This document shows, piece by piece, positions 17,887 to 25,284 of a DNA stretch of 40,259 bases. Source of the stretch: Rummeliibacillus sp. POC4. GTDB lineage: Bacteria > Bacillota > Bacilli > Bacillales_A > Planococcaceae. The stretch spans positions 1-40,259 of the forward strand of contig NZ_QWUA01000047.1 of the NCBI RefSeq assembly GCF_003576525.1, in the 5' to 3' direction. Numbering within the stretch: position 1 is the first letter of the stretch; the number at the start of each line of letters is the position of its first letter. The translations under genes and the position numbers were made by a program. Under the pieces are notes generated by a model. The model saw only the letters and a program-made list of their open reading frames with translations. It ran no database searches and was not told where the DNA came from.

Positions 17887-18330
17887 AATTAATCCTCCTT
17901 TTTTCCATTGGTCGTACAACAATACGATGAGATGGTATTTCTAACACACTAGATAACACTGTAACAAGATCTTTTTTTACCGTTATAGAATCAGCTCCTT
18001 CTGCCACTACTAAAACGCCTGTTACTTTTTGTTTGCTTTCCGCATTTTGTTGCCAACTAAAATATTGGCTTAATGATGATGTGTCATCATTTTTTGCTTC
18101 TCCGCTTGGTTGGTCATAATAAAAGTAGACCATGACCTTCCCTACGCCTTCAATTGAACTTAAAATAGATGTTAATTGGTTATATTGCTGTGAAGCGCTC
18201 TTAGATGTATTGACATCATCTTTTGTTCCTTTGGTAAGGCTCCAAAAACCACTAATTAGAAGCAATACAATGATGACTGCTGCAATGAGGAACCGCGTTT
18301 TTTTGATGTTTGGTGCTTTTCCAAGGACAT
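17807..18330 (-). CDS. spoIIIAG: Stage III sporulation protein AG, start and body in different frames
   Basis: The body frame encodes a membrane helix (TRFLIAAVIIVLLLISGFW) then the SpoIIIAG ring domain: LTSILSSIEGVGKVMVYFYY, KVTGVLVVAEGADSITVK and VLEIPSHRIVVRP. No ATG, GTG or TTG begins that frame before TTG 18265, inside the membrane helix. AAGGAGGAG at 18331-18339 instead serves ATG 18330 or TTG 18324, whose frame reads MSLEKHQTSKK and then leaves the body frame at an A7 run (18298-18304); a -1 shift on A-AAA-AAA or one extra A joins them. At the 3' end the frame runs 80 bases into spoIIIAH, and one extra A in the A6 run at 17899-17904 would end it at TAA beside the spoIIIAH ribosome site. 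Confidence 0.75.
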
Positions 18331-18397
18331 CTCCTCCTTCAATACATTAACAACTAGTTCATCTTATGAATGTCTTGTACACAATATGCAAAACTAG

Positions 18398-18544
18398 TTA
18401 TAAAAAGAAATAGTTTATACAATATAATGCGACAAACATTTTTAATAGAATATTGGATTCCTCTTCATAATCTTTTGGAATGAGCAATAGGATAATTTTC
18501 CCGATAATACTGTATATCAATAAGCCAAACAAGAAGCTAGACAC
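18398..18544 (-). CDS. spoIIIAF: Truncated SpoIIIAF: membrane part only
   Basis: A 48-codon frame opening with GTG at 18544, downstream of GGGGAGGAG and four bases after the spoIIIAE stop. It encodes SSFLFGLLIYSIIGKIILLL, a short loop IPKDYEEES and a second helix LLKMFVALYCINYFFL, then stops. Two closely spaced helices separated by LxP and a polar loop are the N-terminal layout of SpoIIIAF, and the position between AE and AG is the right one. B. subtilis SpoIIIAF has about 206 residues; the whole soluble ring-building domain is absent, and about 70 non-coding bases follow. Identity rests on layout and position. Confidence 0.55.
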   Translation of the reverse strand: MSSFLFGLLIYSIIGKIILLLIPKDYEEESNILLKMFVALYCINYFFL

Positions 18545-18548
18545 TTTA

Positions 18549-19463
18549 CTATGCTCCTCCCCTGCCAATTTGCATTTGTATCATTAGAACTACCATCATA
18601 ATAGTAAAAAAGTAAGCAAACGCTATTAAAAAAGAAACCGCACATAATATAAAGAGCGTTTTACTAATATCTTCGATGAGGCCATTCACCTTGCTATCCG
18701 TAAATGGTTCTAAAACTGCAGCCATAAATCGATAGCTAAACCCTAAGACTAAAATCTTAACGGTTGGTATGATTGTTACTCCCCAAACTGAGATTAATAA
18801 TCCAGTGCTTGTCGTCACAATAGCAGTAGAAGAATACGTTTTAAATGTATTGAGCGATTCTGTCACGAGAGATCCAATAATCGGTATATTCTGCTGTATA
18901 AGTCTTTTAATAGGTTCAGATATATCATTACTAAAAGATCCGGCAATGACACCATTTGCTGCGAGTAACATGGTGTAGACAACAACAGATGCAGAGACAA
19001 TACTTAATACTGACATTCGTAGAAAATCTGACATCTTCGCAAATGATAAATCCGGCAACATTCTAGTAATAAAATCAAAAACAAATGCAGCTATTAACAT
19101 AGGGATTAAAAATTTAGAAACAACTACTAAAATTGTTTGTAAAAACATCAAAAAAACAGGACTAATCGCTAAAACAGAAAATAGTCCTGATCCAAGAAGC
19201 AAAGATGAAGTTAACAATGGGGATAACACAACATAAATATGCATCAATTGGTTTGTTATATTTCGCATTTCATCGAATGCATCAAATACAGGACGAATAG
19301 TGACCATGATGACAACGATTAAAAAGAAAAATCTTGTCCACTCTTTCATTGATGGAATAAGCCAATTAATACATAGAAACAGGAATGCGTATAGAAAAAA
19401 AGAACGTAGTGAAAAAATTTGTTCTTTAAAAGGTTCTAAAAAAAATGCAGTTAGTTGTTCGAT
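18549..19463 (-). CDS. spoIIIAE: Stage III sporulation protein AE, N-terminally short, no standard start at the expected place
   Basis: A multi-pass membrane protein. The stretch from ITNQLMHIYVVLSPLLTSSL to the C-terminus aligns with B. subtilis SpoIIIAE over its repeated helices (VKILVLGFSYRFMAAVLEPF matches the conserved KILCLAFIYKIAAALLQP region). The first in-frame ATG (19349) has no ribosome site, and the coding frame clearly continues upstream with EQLTAFFLEPFKEQIFSL. GGGAGGG at 19471-19477 is seven bases before codon ATC at 19461-19463, which sits where a start belongs; one base change would give ATG. Even from there the protein (304 residues) lacks the signal peptide and roughly 100 N-terminal residues of the 399-residue B. 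subtilis form. Confidence 0.75.
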   Translation of the reverse strand: MEQLTAFFLEPFKEQIFSLRSFFLYAFLFLCINWLIPSMKEWTRFFFLIVVIMVTIRPVFDAFDEMRNITNQLMHIYVVLSPLLTSSLLLGSGLFSVLAISPVFLMFLQTILVVVSKFLIPMLIAAFVFDFITRMLPDLSFAKMSDFLRMSVLSIVSASVVVYTMLLAANGVIAGSFSNDISEPIKRLIQQNIPIIGSLVTESLNTFKTYSSTAIVTTSTGLLISVWGVTIIPTVKILVLGFSYRFMAAVLEPFTDSKVNGLIEDISKTLFILCAVSFLIAFAYFFTIMMVVLMIQMQIGRGGA

Positions 19464-19476
19464 TTCCCCACCCTCC

Positions 19477-19851
19477 CTATGGCACTAATAGCTTTTCCCA
19501 TTGTTTTAAAAGTTCACCTAACTTGTCCAACCAAAGTGTAGCAATCCAAATTTTAATAGCAAGATGACTAATAAAAGCAATACTACTATAATCGTTTTCT
19601 TCAAGGATTTCTGAAATGATAATAGAGCATAAATAGAGCAAGGAACTACCTAATATCAAAGGCAAAAAAGGTAGATCAAACAAGTAAAATGTCTTTAATC
19701 TTTGCCAAAAAGGTAGTACTACTCGCATCATTAAATAACTACATAATATAAAAAAGTATACAATGGCTAATAACCGATGTAGTGCCGGTGACGTCATTTG
19801 TATACCTACCAAAAGCAAAAGTGACAGCAATATAAAGAATAAGAACACCAT
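19477..19851 (-). CDS. spoIIIAD: Divergent stage III sporulation protein AD
   Basis: A 124-residue four-helix membrane protein. Order and helix pattern fit SpoIIIAD (133 residues in B. subtilis), and the C-terminal part SSIAFISHLAIKIWIATLWLDKLGELL parallels the conserved GQGAIASKIELAGKILILVM segment. Similarity is low elsewhere. The ATG comes immediately after the spoIIIAC TAG and in the same frame, with no ribosome site of its own, so translation would depend on re-initiation or readthrough. It ends seven bases before the first base of the spoIIIAE ribosome site cluster. Confidence 0.65.
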   Translation of the reverse strand: MVFLFFILLSLLLLVGIQMTSPALHRLLAIVYFFILCSYLMMRVVLPFWQRLKTFYLFDLPFLPLILGSSLLYLCSIIISEILEENDYSSIAFISHLAIKIWIATLWLDKLGELLKQWEKLLVP

Positions 19852-20076
19852 CTATGACGTCATCAACCATTGGAAAAATGTAATGATCTCATCAAAGAAG
19901 AGACGCATAAATCTTAATAATTCTATAGTTATATATAAATAAGCAATAAAATTAAGAAAAAATGAAAACTCTTTTTTCCCTGTTTGTTCAAAGAAAACAT
20001 GCAATAATCCTAAGACAAGTCCTATGCCAGCAATTCGTAATAAATCTTGAAGTTCCGAAGTCGTCCCTCCTCTCAT
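19852..20076 (-). CDS. spoIIIAC: Stage III sporulation protein AC
   Basis: A small two-helix membrane protein clearly related to B. subtilis SpoIIIAC (68 residues): LLRIAGIGLVLGLLHVFFEQTGKKEF matches the conserved IAGVGIVVAFLH..DQMGKKEY. The frame opens with ATG 20076, but no ribosome site precedes it. The strong AGAGGAGGG lies inside codons 2-4 and points to codon TCG at 20056-20058, six bases on, which would give the normal family N-terminus if it were TTG. It is the first surviving gene of the operon; spoIIIAA and spoIIIAB, which should precede it, are absent. Confidence 0.8.
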   Translation of the reverse strand: MRGGTTSELQDLLRIAGIGLVLGLLHVFFEQTGKKEFSFFLNFIAYLYITIELLRFMRLFFDEIITFFQWLMTS

Positions 20077-20079
20077 TTC

Positions 20080-20107
20080 AATTTATGTATAGCTAAAAAA
20101 AATATGC
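20080..20107 (-). promoter_or_regulatory. Candidate sigma-E promoter of the remaining spoIIIA operon
   Basis: Minus strand GCATATT (20101-20107) matches the sigma-E -35 KMATATT. A 13-base spacer and CATAAATT (20080-20087) follow, seven of eight bases of the -10 CATACAHT. Transcription would start near 20073, downstream of the ATG at 20076, which supports a different start codon for spoIIIAC. Confidence 0.45.
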
Positions 20108-20193
20108 AAAAAAGAAAGTGTCACTGTGATTTTCTGTCTGCAAAAAGGTGCAGGTTTAAAAACTGATATCTTTGCATGAATGTCTCTAACGAA

Positions 20194-20233
20194 AAAATAT
20201 GCGATAAGAGTAGATTCCCTCATCGCATATTTT
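20194..20233. repeat. 12-bp inverted repeat upstream of spoIIIAC
   Basis: AAAATATGCGAT (20194-20205) and ATCGCATATTTT (20222-20233) pair perfectly around a 16-base loop. It has A-tracts and T-tracts at its ends and could be a second terminator behind efp. Confidence 0.6.
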
Positions 20234-20239
20234 CAATTT

Positions 20240-20280
20240 AAAAAAACTAAGGGGAATTGCATATCGCAATTCCCCTTTTT
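20240..20280 (-). terminator. Terminator of the efp operon
   Basis: GGGGAATTGC (20251-20260) pairs with GCAATTCCCC (20266-20275). The minus-strand 3' side carries TTTTTTT, and the plus side also ends in T5, so it can act both ways. Confidence 0.85.
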
Positions 20281-20340
20281 ATGAGCTGAAACAAACTATG
20301 CCTCAGCATCCTTATTTTTTCTACTGTTGTGCTGATTTAA

Positions 20341-20898
20341 TTAAGCACGAGAAACGTAAGAACCATCAGAAGTGTTGATGACTAATTTATCGCCTTCGTT
20401 AACGAAGAATGGTACGTTTACAACTAAGCCAGTTTCAAGAGTTGCTGGTTTAGAACCACCAGTTGCAGTATCACCTTTAATACCTGGTTCAGTTTCTGCT
20501 ACTGTAAGTTCTACTGTATTTGGAAGATCGATACCAAGGATTTCACCTTCGAACATCATGATGAATACTTCCATGTTTTCTAGTAAGAATTGTAGTTCAT
20601 ATTCTAATTGTTCTTTTGTAAGTTCAATTTGTTCGTATGATTCCATATCCATGAATGCATATGAATCACCTGAAGCATATAAATATTGCATTTTACGAGT
20701 ATCGATTTGTGCTTTTTCTACTTTTTCACCAGCACGGAAAGTTTTTTCTGCAACGTTACCATTACGTAGGTTACGTAATTTTGAACGTACGAAAGCAGCA
20801 CCTTTACCTGGTTTTACGTGTTGGAATTCGATAACTCGGAATAGGTTACCATCAACAAGAATTGTTAATCCTGTTTTAAAATCATTTACTGAAATCAT
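20341..20898 (-). CDS. efp: Translation elongation factor P
   Basis: Binds the ribosome between P and E sites and rescues polyproline stalls. The 185-residue, three-barrel protein has [22 protein letters not shown], the tip loop [18 protein letters not shown] with the lysine at position 32 that is the modification site in many species, and the C-terminal [21 protein letters not shown] signature. GGAGGATATTTAGAA precedes the ATG. Last gene of aroQ-papA-efp. Confidence 0.98.
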   Translation of the reverse strand: MISVNDFKTGLTILVDGNLFRVIEFQHVKPGKGAAFVRSKLRNLRNGNVAEKTFRAGEKVEKAQIDTRKMQYLYASGDSYAFMDMESYEQIELTKEQLEYELQFLLENMEVFIMMFEGEILGIDLPNTVELTVAETEPGIKGDTATGGSKPATLETGLVVNVPFFVNEGDKLVINTSDGSYVSRA

Positions 20899-20922
20899 TT
20901 CTAAATATCCTCCAATATTAAA

Positions 20923-21984
20923 TTATAAGATGATTAATTCTTTAGGGGCATGAGTTAATTTTTCATTGCCAGTCGCTGTAATAAGCGTATCATCTTCAAT
21001 ACGTACGCCACCAATACCTGGTAGATAGATCCCTGGTTCGCATGTTACGACCATTCCTGGTTCTAATACTACACTTGAGCGCATTGATAATGCAGGACCT
21101 TCATGTACTTCTAAACCAATCCCATGGCCAGTTGAATGACCAAATGCATCTCCATAGCCATGTTTCTTAATATAATCGCGTGCAACTGCATCCGCTTCAA
21201 TGCCCGTCATACCAGGCTTAAATTGTTCAAGTCCAAGTAATTGAGCTTCTAAAACAATTTGATAAATTTCTTTTAGTTGATCAGCAGGTTCACCAACAGC
21301 AACTGTACGTGTTGTATCAGAGATATAGCCATTGTATAAAGCACCATAGTCTAAAGTGACTAAATCACCTTTTTCAATTATTTTATCAGTTGCAACGCCG
21401 TGTGGCAATGCTGAACGCAAACCGGAAGCAACAATGGTGTCAAATGAAGATGAAGTAGCACCAAGTTTTCTCATGAAGAATTCCATTTCGTTAGAAACTT
21501 CAAGTTCTGTTCTTCCAGGTTTGATAAACTGAATAATATGTTCGAATGTGGCATCCACAATCTCACAAGCGACCTTAATAATTTTAATCTCTTCTGGACT
21601 CTTTATCAAGCGAATATTTTCAACAATTCCAGAAACGCCCACTAAATCAGCTGAAATTAGCTTAGAATAGATTTCATACATTTCAAAGGTTACGTTATTT
21701 TTTTCAAAACCAAGTGTTTTTATACCCATCAATTGTACTTGGTTAGCGATTTCTTGCATAATCGTACCTTTGTTTTCAACAATACGATATCCTTTTACCT
21801 GTTCGCTAGCTTGCTCTGTATAACGAAAATCTGTGATAAACACAGCATCATTAAGCGATACAATCGCAACACCTGTTGTTCCAGTAAAACCTGTCATATA
21901 ACGACGATTGTAATCATTGGTGATTAATAATGCATCCAAGTTTTGTTTTTGAAGTGCTTTACGTAATTTTTCTAGTTTTTCCAT
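20923..21984 (-). CDS. papA: M24 family Xaa-Pro dipeptidase/aminopeptidase (YqhT/PapA)
   Basis: Cytosolic metallopeptidase cutting next to proline. The 353-residue protein has an N-terminal creatinase-like domain (residues 1-125) and a C-terminal pita-bread domain with the five metal ligands in VTLDYGALYNGYISDTTRT (two Asp), GHSTGHGIGLEVHE (His), VVTCEPGIYLPGIGGVRIED (two Glu). Spacing and order match B. subtilis yqhS-yqhT-efp. GAGGGG lies 11 bases before the ATG. Confidence 0.93.
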   Translation of the reverse strand: MEKLEKLRKALQKQNLDALLITNDYNRRYMTGFTGTTGVAIVSLNDAVFITDFRYTEQASEQVKGYRIVENKGTIMQEIANQVQLMGIKTLGFEKNNVTFEMYEIYSKLISADLVGVSGIVENIRLIKSPEEIKIIKVACEIVDATFEHIIQFIKPGRTELEVSNEMEFFMRKLGATSSSFDTIVASGLRSALPHGVATDKIIEKGDLVTLDYGALYNGYISDTTRTVAVGEPADQLKEIYQIVLEAQLLGLEQFKPGMTGIEADAVARDYIKKHGYGDAFGHSTGHGIGLEVHEGPALSMRSSVVLEPGMVVTCEPGIYLPGIGGVRIEDDTLITATGNEKLTHAPKELIIL

Positions 21985-21990
21985 CGCTGT

Positions 21991-22431
21991 CTATTCCCCT
22001 CTTTCCGCTTCTAAAAACATTCGTAATGCAGCTTGATAACCGAATGTACCAAGTCCTGTGATTTGTCCTACACAAACGGGGGCAAGATACGAGTGATGTC
22101 TGAATTCCTCGCGCTTATGTACATTAGAAATATGAATCTCAACTACTGGGATATCCACACCAGCAATTGCATCTCTTAATGCAATACTAGTGTGAGTATA
22201 AGCACCTGGATTAAATACAATTCCATTTACTCCTGAATCTTCAGCTTCATAAATCCAATCTATTAACTGTCCCTCATAATTCGACTGCTTACATTCAATT
22301 GTTGCATCATATTCTTCTGCAAGCTTTTTTAGCTGTGATTCAATGTCTTGTAAAGTTTCAGAACCGTAAATTGTAGGTTCTCTTTTACCTAAACGATTCA
22401 GGTTTGGACCATTTAAAACTAAATATTTCAT
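21991..22431 (-). CDS. aroQ: Type II 3-dehydroquinate dehydratase
   Basis: Third step of the shikimate pathway, made of dodecameric flavodoxin-like subunits. The 146-residue enzyme shows [18 protein letters not shown] (catalytic Tyr), [16 protein letters not shown] (Asn and His ligands) and [17 protein letters not shown] (catalytic His and Arg). GGGGGG precedes the ATG by eight bases. The other shikimate enzyme in the window is aroK. Confidence 0.97.
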   Translation of the reverse strand: MKYLVLNGPNLNRLGKREPTIYGSETLQDIESQLKKLAEEYDATIECKQSNYEGQLIDWIYEAEDSGVNGIVFNPGAYTHTSIALRDAIAGVDIPVVEIHISNVHKREEFRHHSYLAPVCVGQITGLGTFGYQAALRMFLEAERGE

Positions 22432-22482
22432 CCAGAAATCCCCCCAATATGTTCCTTTTCATAATATTCTTATTTTAGCACA

Positions 22483-22923
22483 TTATTGATCGGAATTGGG
22501 CAATTTATTTCGAGAATCTAAGCTTCTAACTTTGGCGTGAAATGAGGCAGTTTCTAATATCCACAGAAGGTGTATCGCGATAATCACACTTAATGGAATT
22601 GAAAATTTATGGATATTAGGCGTTTTTTGCATATACCACTCAATTAGCCACACAAACAAAGCCGCTAACAAAATAGCTATAAAATTCATTTTAATATTTT
22701 TCATTAATTCACCTAATGCAAATAAAATTGCAATAATCACCATTATAAATATCCAAAGGATAAACCATTTAACAAGTGGATGGGCGTGATCATATACATT
22801 CAAATTTTCCGCCCAACCAATTGGTGAAAATTTTATAAATTTAAACACATGCAGTATTTTTAGCGAAAATAAAAACGTGAGAGAACTTGATAAAATAGTC
22901 CATAAATACACATAAAACCTCAA
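22483..22923 (-). CDS. yqhR: Conserved membrane protein YqhR
   Basis: A 146-residue protein with four predicted membrane helices (YVYLWTILSSSLTFLFSL, WFILWIFIMVIIAILFALG, FIAILLAALFVWLIEWYM, IPLSVIIAIHLLWILE) and a conserved loop containing FSPIGWAENL. Its place between aroQ and divergent yqhQ is that of B. subtilis yqhR; its function is unknown. The TTG at 22923 lies six bases after GAAGGAGGGG, which excludes the 13 upstream codons. Confidence 0.8.
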   Translation of the reverse strand: MRFYVYLWTILSSSLTFLFSLKILHVFKFIKFSPIGWAENLNVYDHAHPLVKWFILWIFIMVIIAILFALGELMKNIKMNFIAILLAALFVWLIEWYMQKTPNIHKFSIPLSVIIAIHLLWILETASFHAKVRSLDSRNKLPNSDQ

Positions 22924-23051
22924 AATAACCCCTCCTTCGTCAAAAGGATAGACAAAATCCAATAATAATATGCTTTCCCTAGAGCTTTCTATGAAATTTT
23001 TGGTACAATGAAAGCAGTTTTAATATATATTCTAGGAGAGCGGTGTAAATC

Positions 23052-24005
23052 GTGAAAAAACAATCAAATCCTCCCGTATATGGAGGACAAGCTTTGGTTG
23101 AAGGTGTCATGATGGGCAGTAGAGAACATACAGTATCTGCTATTCGTCGAAATGACAATTCTATCGAATACTTTTATGTGGCTCGGAAAGCAAATCCAAA
23201 ATTAAAAAAGCTTAAAAAAATCCCTTTTATCCGCGGGATTATCGCGTTAATAGAATCAGCAGCTAATGGTTCTCAACACTTAAACTTTGCGAGTGCTAGA
23301 TATGGTGTAAATCCAGGTGAAGAAGAGACAGAAGAAAAAGAAGAGGGCTCAAAACTAGAAGTATGGCTCGGTGTTGCTGCTATCGGTATTTTATCTTTCA
23401 TCTTTGGAAAATTCATCTTTACGTTAATCCCAGTATTTCTTGCACAACTATTTCACACTTGGCTTCCTGGGAAAACTGCACAGATATTACTGGAAAGTGG
23501 ATTTAAGCTTATTCTTTTACTAGGTTACATATATTTTGTATCATTAACACCACTGATAAAACGTGTATTCCAATACCATGGATCTGAGCATAAGGTGATT
23601 AACTGCTTTGAAAACGGGCTACCATTGACAGTAGAAAATGTTCAAGCACAATCTCGCCTTCATTATCGTTGTGGGAGTAGTTTTATGCTCTTTACAGTAA
23701 TTGTAGGGATGTTCATCTATTTCTTAGTACCAACAGATCCATTTTGGCTACGAATTGTAGACCGCATCCTACTAATACCAGTTGTGCTTGGTGTAGCATT
23801 CGAAGTGTTACAAGCAACAAATGCTTGTCGTAATATTCCGGTTCTTCGTTTCTTAGGTTATCCAGGATTATGGCTACAACTTTTAACAACAAAGGAACCT
23901 AAAGACGATCAAGTAGAAGTAGCAATCGCTTCGTTTAATAAGTTATTAGAAATTGAAAAGGATCCGACAAAAATCCCAGAACAAAAAGAAATGCAAGGCG
24001 CTTAA
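23052..24005 (+). CDS. yqhQ: DUF1385 membrane protein YqhQ
   Basis: A 317-residue protein with the DUF1385 opening VYGGQALVEGVMMGSREH and IPFIRGIIALIES, helices around 105-130, 150-165, 215-232 and 240-258, and the conserved QYHGSEHKVINCFE, HYRCGSSFMLFTV and FEVLQATNAC. The histidine/cysteine-bearing motifs suggest metal binding, but the function is unknown. GTG start with AGGAGAG about 12 bases upstream. It is divergent from yqhR-aroQ-papA-efp, as in Bacillus. Confidence 0.9.
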   Translation: MKKQSNPPVYGGQALVEGVMMGSREHTVSAIRRNDNSIEYFYVARKANPKLKKLKKIPFIRGIIALIESAANGSQHLNFASARYGVNPGEEETEEKEEGSKLEVWLGVAAIGILSFIFGKFIFTLIPVFLAQLFHTWLPGKTAQILLESGFKLILLLGYIYFVSLTPLIKRVFQYHGSEHKVINCFENGLPLTVENVQAQSRLHYRCGSSFMLFTVIVGMFIYFLVPTDPFWLRIVDRILLIPVVLGVAFEVLQATNACRNIPVLRFLGYPGLWLQLLTTKEPKDDQVEVAIASFNKLLEIEKDPTKIPEQKEMQGA

Positions 24006-24024
24006 CAGCACCTTGCATTTTTTA
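23991..24024 (+). terminator. Terminator of yqhQ
   Basis: ATGCAAGG (23991-23998) pairs with CCTTGCAT (24011-24018), followed by T6. The stop codon lies in the loop. Confidence 0.8.
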
Positions 24025-24369
24025 TTTCTTTCGACTCCTCCACTTTCTCATACCTTTTGCTCCAAAGAAACCGACTAGCCAAAATACTAAATAATAGATT
24101 GAATATCCCCAAGCGGAACTATTTAAAAATGAAAGAATAACTATCGTAAATGCTATATAAGATACGAGTAGAGCCAAAAAAGGATTAATATTATTAGTTG
24201 CGCATGATATCCCCTGTATTAAGAATGTTAAAGGAAAAATAATGACTATCCCTAATAGAAAGAAGGATTTGTTGACATCACCTTCACCAAAAAGGCCAAA
24301 CATTGCTAATACAGTTAATGTCAGCATCGTAAAAGCTGGAAAGATTAAGCCAGCAATTTTATTGTACAT
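24022..24369 (-). CDS. Small membrane protein, unrecognised
   Basis: A 115-residue protein with four hydrophobic helices (IFPAFTMLTLTVLAMFGLF, FFLLGIVIIFPLTFLIQG, PFLALLVSYIAFTIVIL, YSIYYLVFWLVGFFGAKGM) and a basic tail RKWRSRKK, so the C-terminus is probably cytoplasmic. The ATG at 24369 is nine bases after AAGGAG; a TTG three codons upstream touches the ribosome site. It converges on yqhQ in the position held by yqhP in B. subtilis, but I cannot confirm that it is the same family. Confidence 0.65.
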   Translation of the reverse strand: MYNKIAGLIFPAFTMLTLTVLAMFGLFGEGDVNKSFFLLGIVIIFPLTFLIQGISCATNNINPFLALLVSYIAFTIVILSFLNSSAWGYSIYYLVFWLVGFFGAKGMRKWRSRKK

Positions 24370-24491
24370 GTGTTTCAACTCCTTGCAGTTCCTTTTATTT
24401 TAACATGAAAAGGATTACAAGAAGTATTAATATTATGAAATCTCAATATGGCTTTTAGGTCCGTTTAGAGTATTTGAAATCAGATAATATA

Positions 24492-25088
24492 TTAATGTCG
24501 AAAAGGTTCCTTTTGTTTCCCTTTGAATTTTATCCAAGTATTATTAAACTCTGCATAATCAGTAATATAGAAATCGGCTACCTCACTTTCCCCTTGGAAC
24601 ATACAAGTATAAATCCCTACTTTTTTAGCAGGTATTAAATCGAGTTCTCGATCACCAATTGCTAATGTTAAGTCGTATTTTCGATGTAAATATTCATAAG
24701 ATGCAGGGTCTGGTTTTCTGGGGTACCCATCTTCTGGTGTCACAATTTCAGAAAAGTATTGTGCAAGATTATAGTGATGAAGAACTTTCTCTACTGTTGC
24801 TTTGTCTTTATGCGTCATAATTACATTTTGATCTGCTAGTCTAAGTACATTTTCAATATTTGCAAATGGAGGCAATTTAGAAACATCCAACTGTTCATCT
24901 TGTTTCATAAAATCTTCAATCTCTTTGCTAGTTAATTGAAAATATTCAAACGCATTAGAAAATGATATCTTCAAATGTTGTAATACTTCGTCATAACTTA
25001 CATTCTTATTAATCATTTGACAAAAAAGCTTTGCATATGCTGGGTATGTATTACAAATTGTACCGTCAAAGTCCCATAATATATTCAT
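24492..25088 (-). CDS. HAD superfamily phosphatase (phosphoglycolate phosphatase-like)
   Basis: A 198-residue protein with motif I ILWDFDGTICNTYPAY (two Asp), motif II NVIMTHKDK, a lysine in DGYPRKPDPASYEYL and motif IV LAIGDRELDLIPAKK. The alpha-helical C1 cap lies between residues 15 and 85. This is the PGP/PMP-type HAD-IA group acting on small phosphomonoesters, substrate unknown. AAAGGAGCTGAAAAG precedes the ATG. It is downstream of nrdJ on the same strand but separated by two hairpins. Confidence 0.8.
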   Translation of the reverse strand: MNILWDFDGTICNTYPAYAKLFCQMINKNVSYDEVLQHLKISFSNAFEYFQLTSKEIEDFMKQDEQLDVSKLPPFANIENVLRLADQNVIMTHKDKATVEKVLHHYNLAQYFSEIVTPEDGYPRKPDPASYEYLHRKYDLTLAIGDRELDLIPAKKVGIYTCMFQGESEVADFYITDYAEFNNTWIKFKGKQKEPFRH

Positions 25089-25104
25089 CTTTTCAGCTCC
25101 TTTA

Positions 25105-25152
25105 ATTATTAAAAAAGGACTGTCCCATAAGCATAAAACTTATGAGGCAGCC
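25105..25152 (-). terminator. Hairpin between nrdJ and the HAD phosphatase gene
   Basis: GGACTGTCCCATAAG and CTTATGAGGCAGCC pair imperfectly (one bulge, G-U pairs) around CATAAAA, with T6 following on the minus strand. The wording suggests a repeated intergenic element rather than an ordinary terminator. Confidence 0.5.
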
Positions 25153-25224
25153 ACCTTCTTTCTAGAACAAATATCCGCTATGAAGTAATACTCCTGCGCC
25201 GGTCGAATCAAGACTCTACCATCT

Positions 25225-25270
25225 ATCATAAAGGGCATATCTTAAAAGGAATTTTCATACATGCCCTTTC
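25225..25270 (-). terminator. Probable terminator of nrdJ
   Basis: AAAGGGCAT (25230-25238) pairs perfectly with ATGCCCTTT (25261-25269) across a 22-base loop. The trailing T run is weak. Confidence 0.55.
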
Positions 25271-25284
25271 TAATTTTGTCTATT

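Noticed and set aside
20194-20275. Two inverted repeats read as a short CRISPR-like array
   Set aside because: The repeats differ from one another and are single palindromes with A/T tracts; they are terminators.
20372-20953. A 193-codon plus-strand frame opposite efp
   Set aside because: Shadow of efp: the minus strand encodes a complete EF-P, and the plus frame is low-complexity serine-rich.
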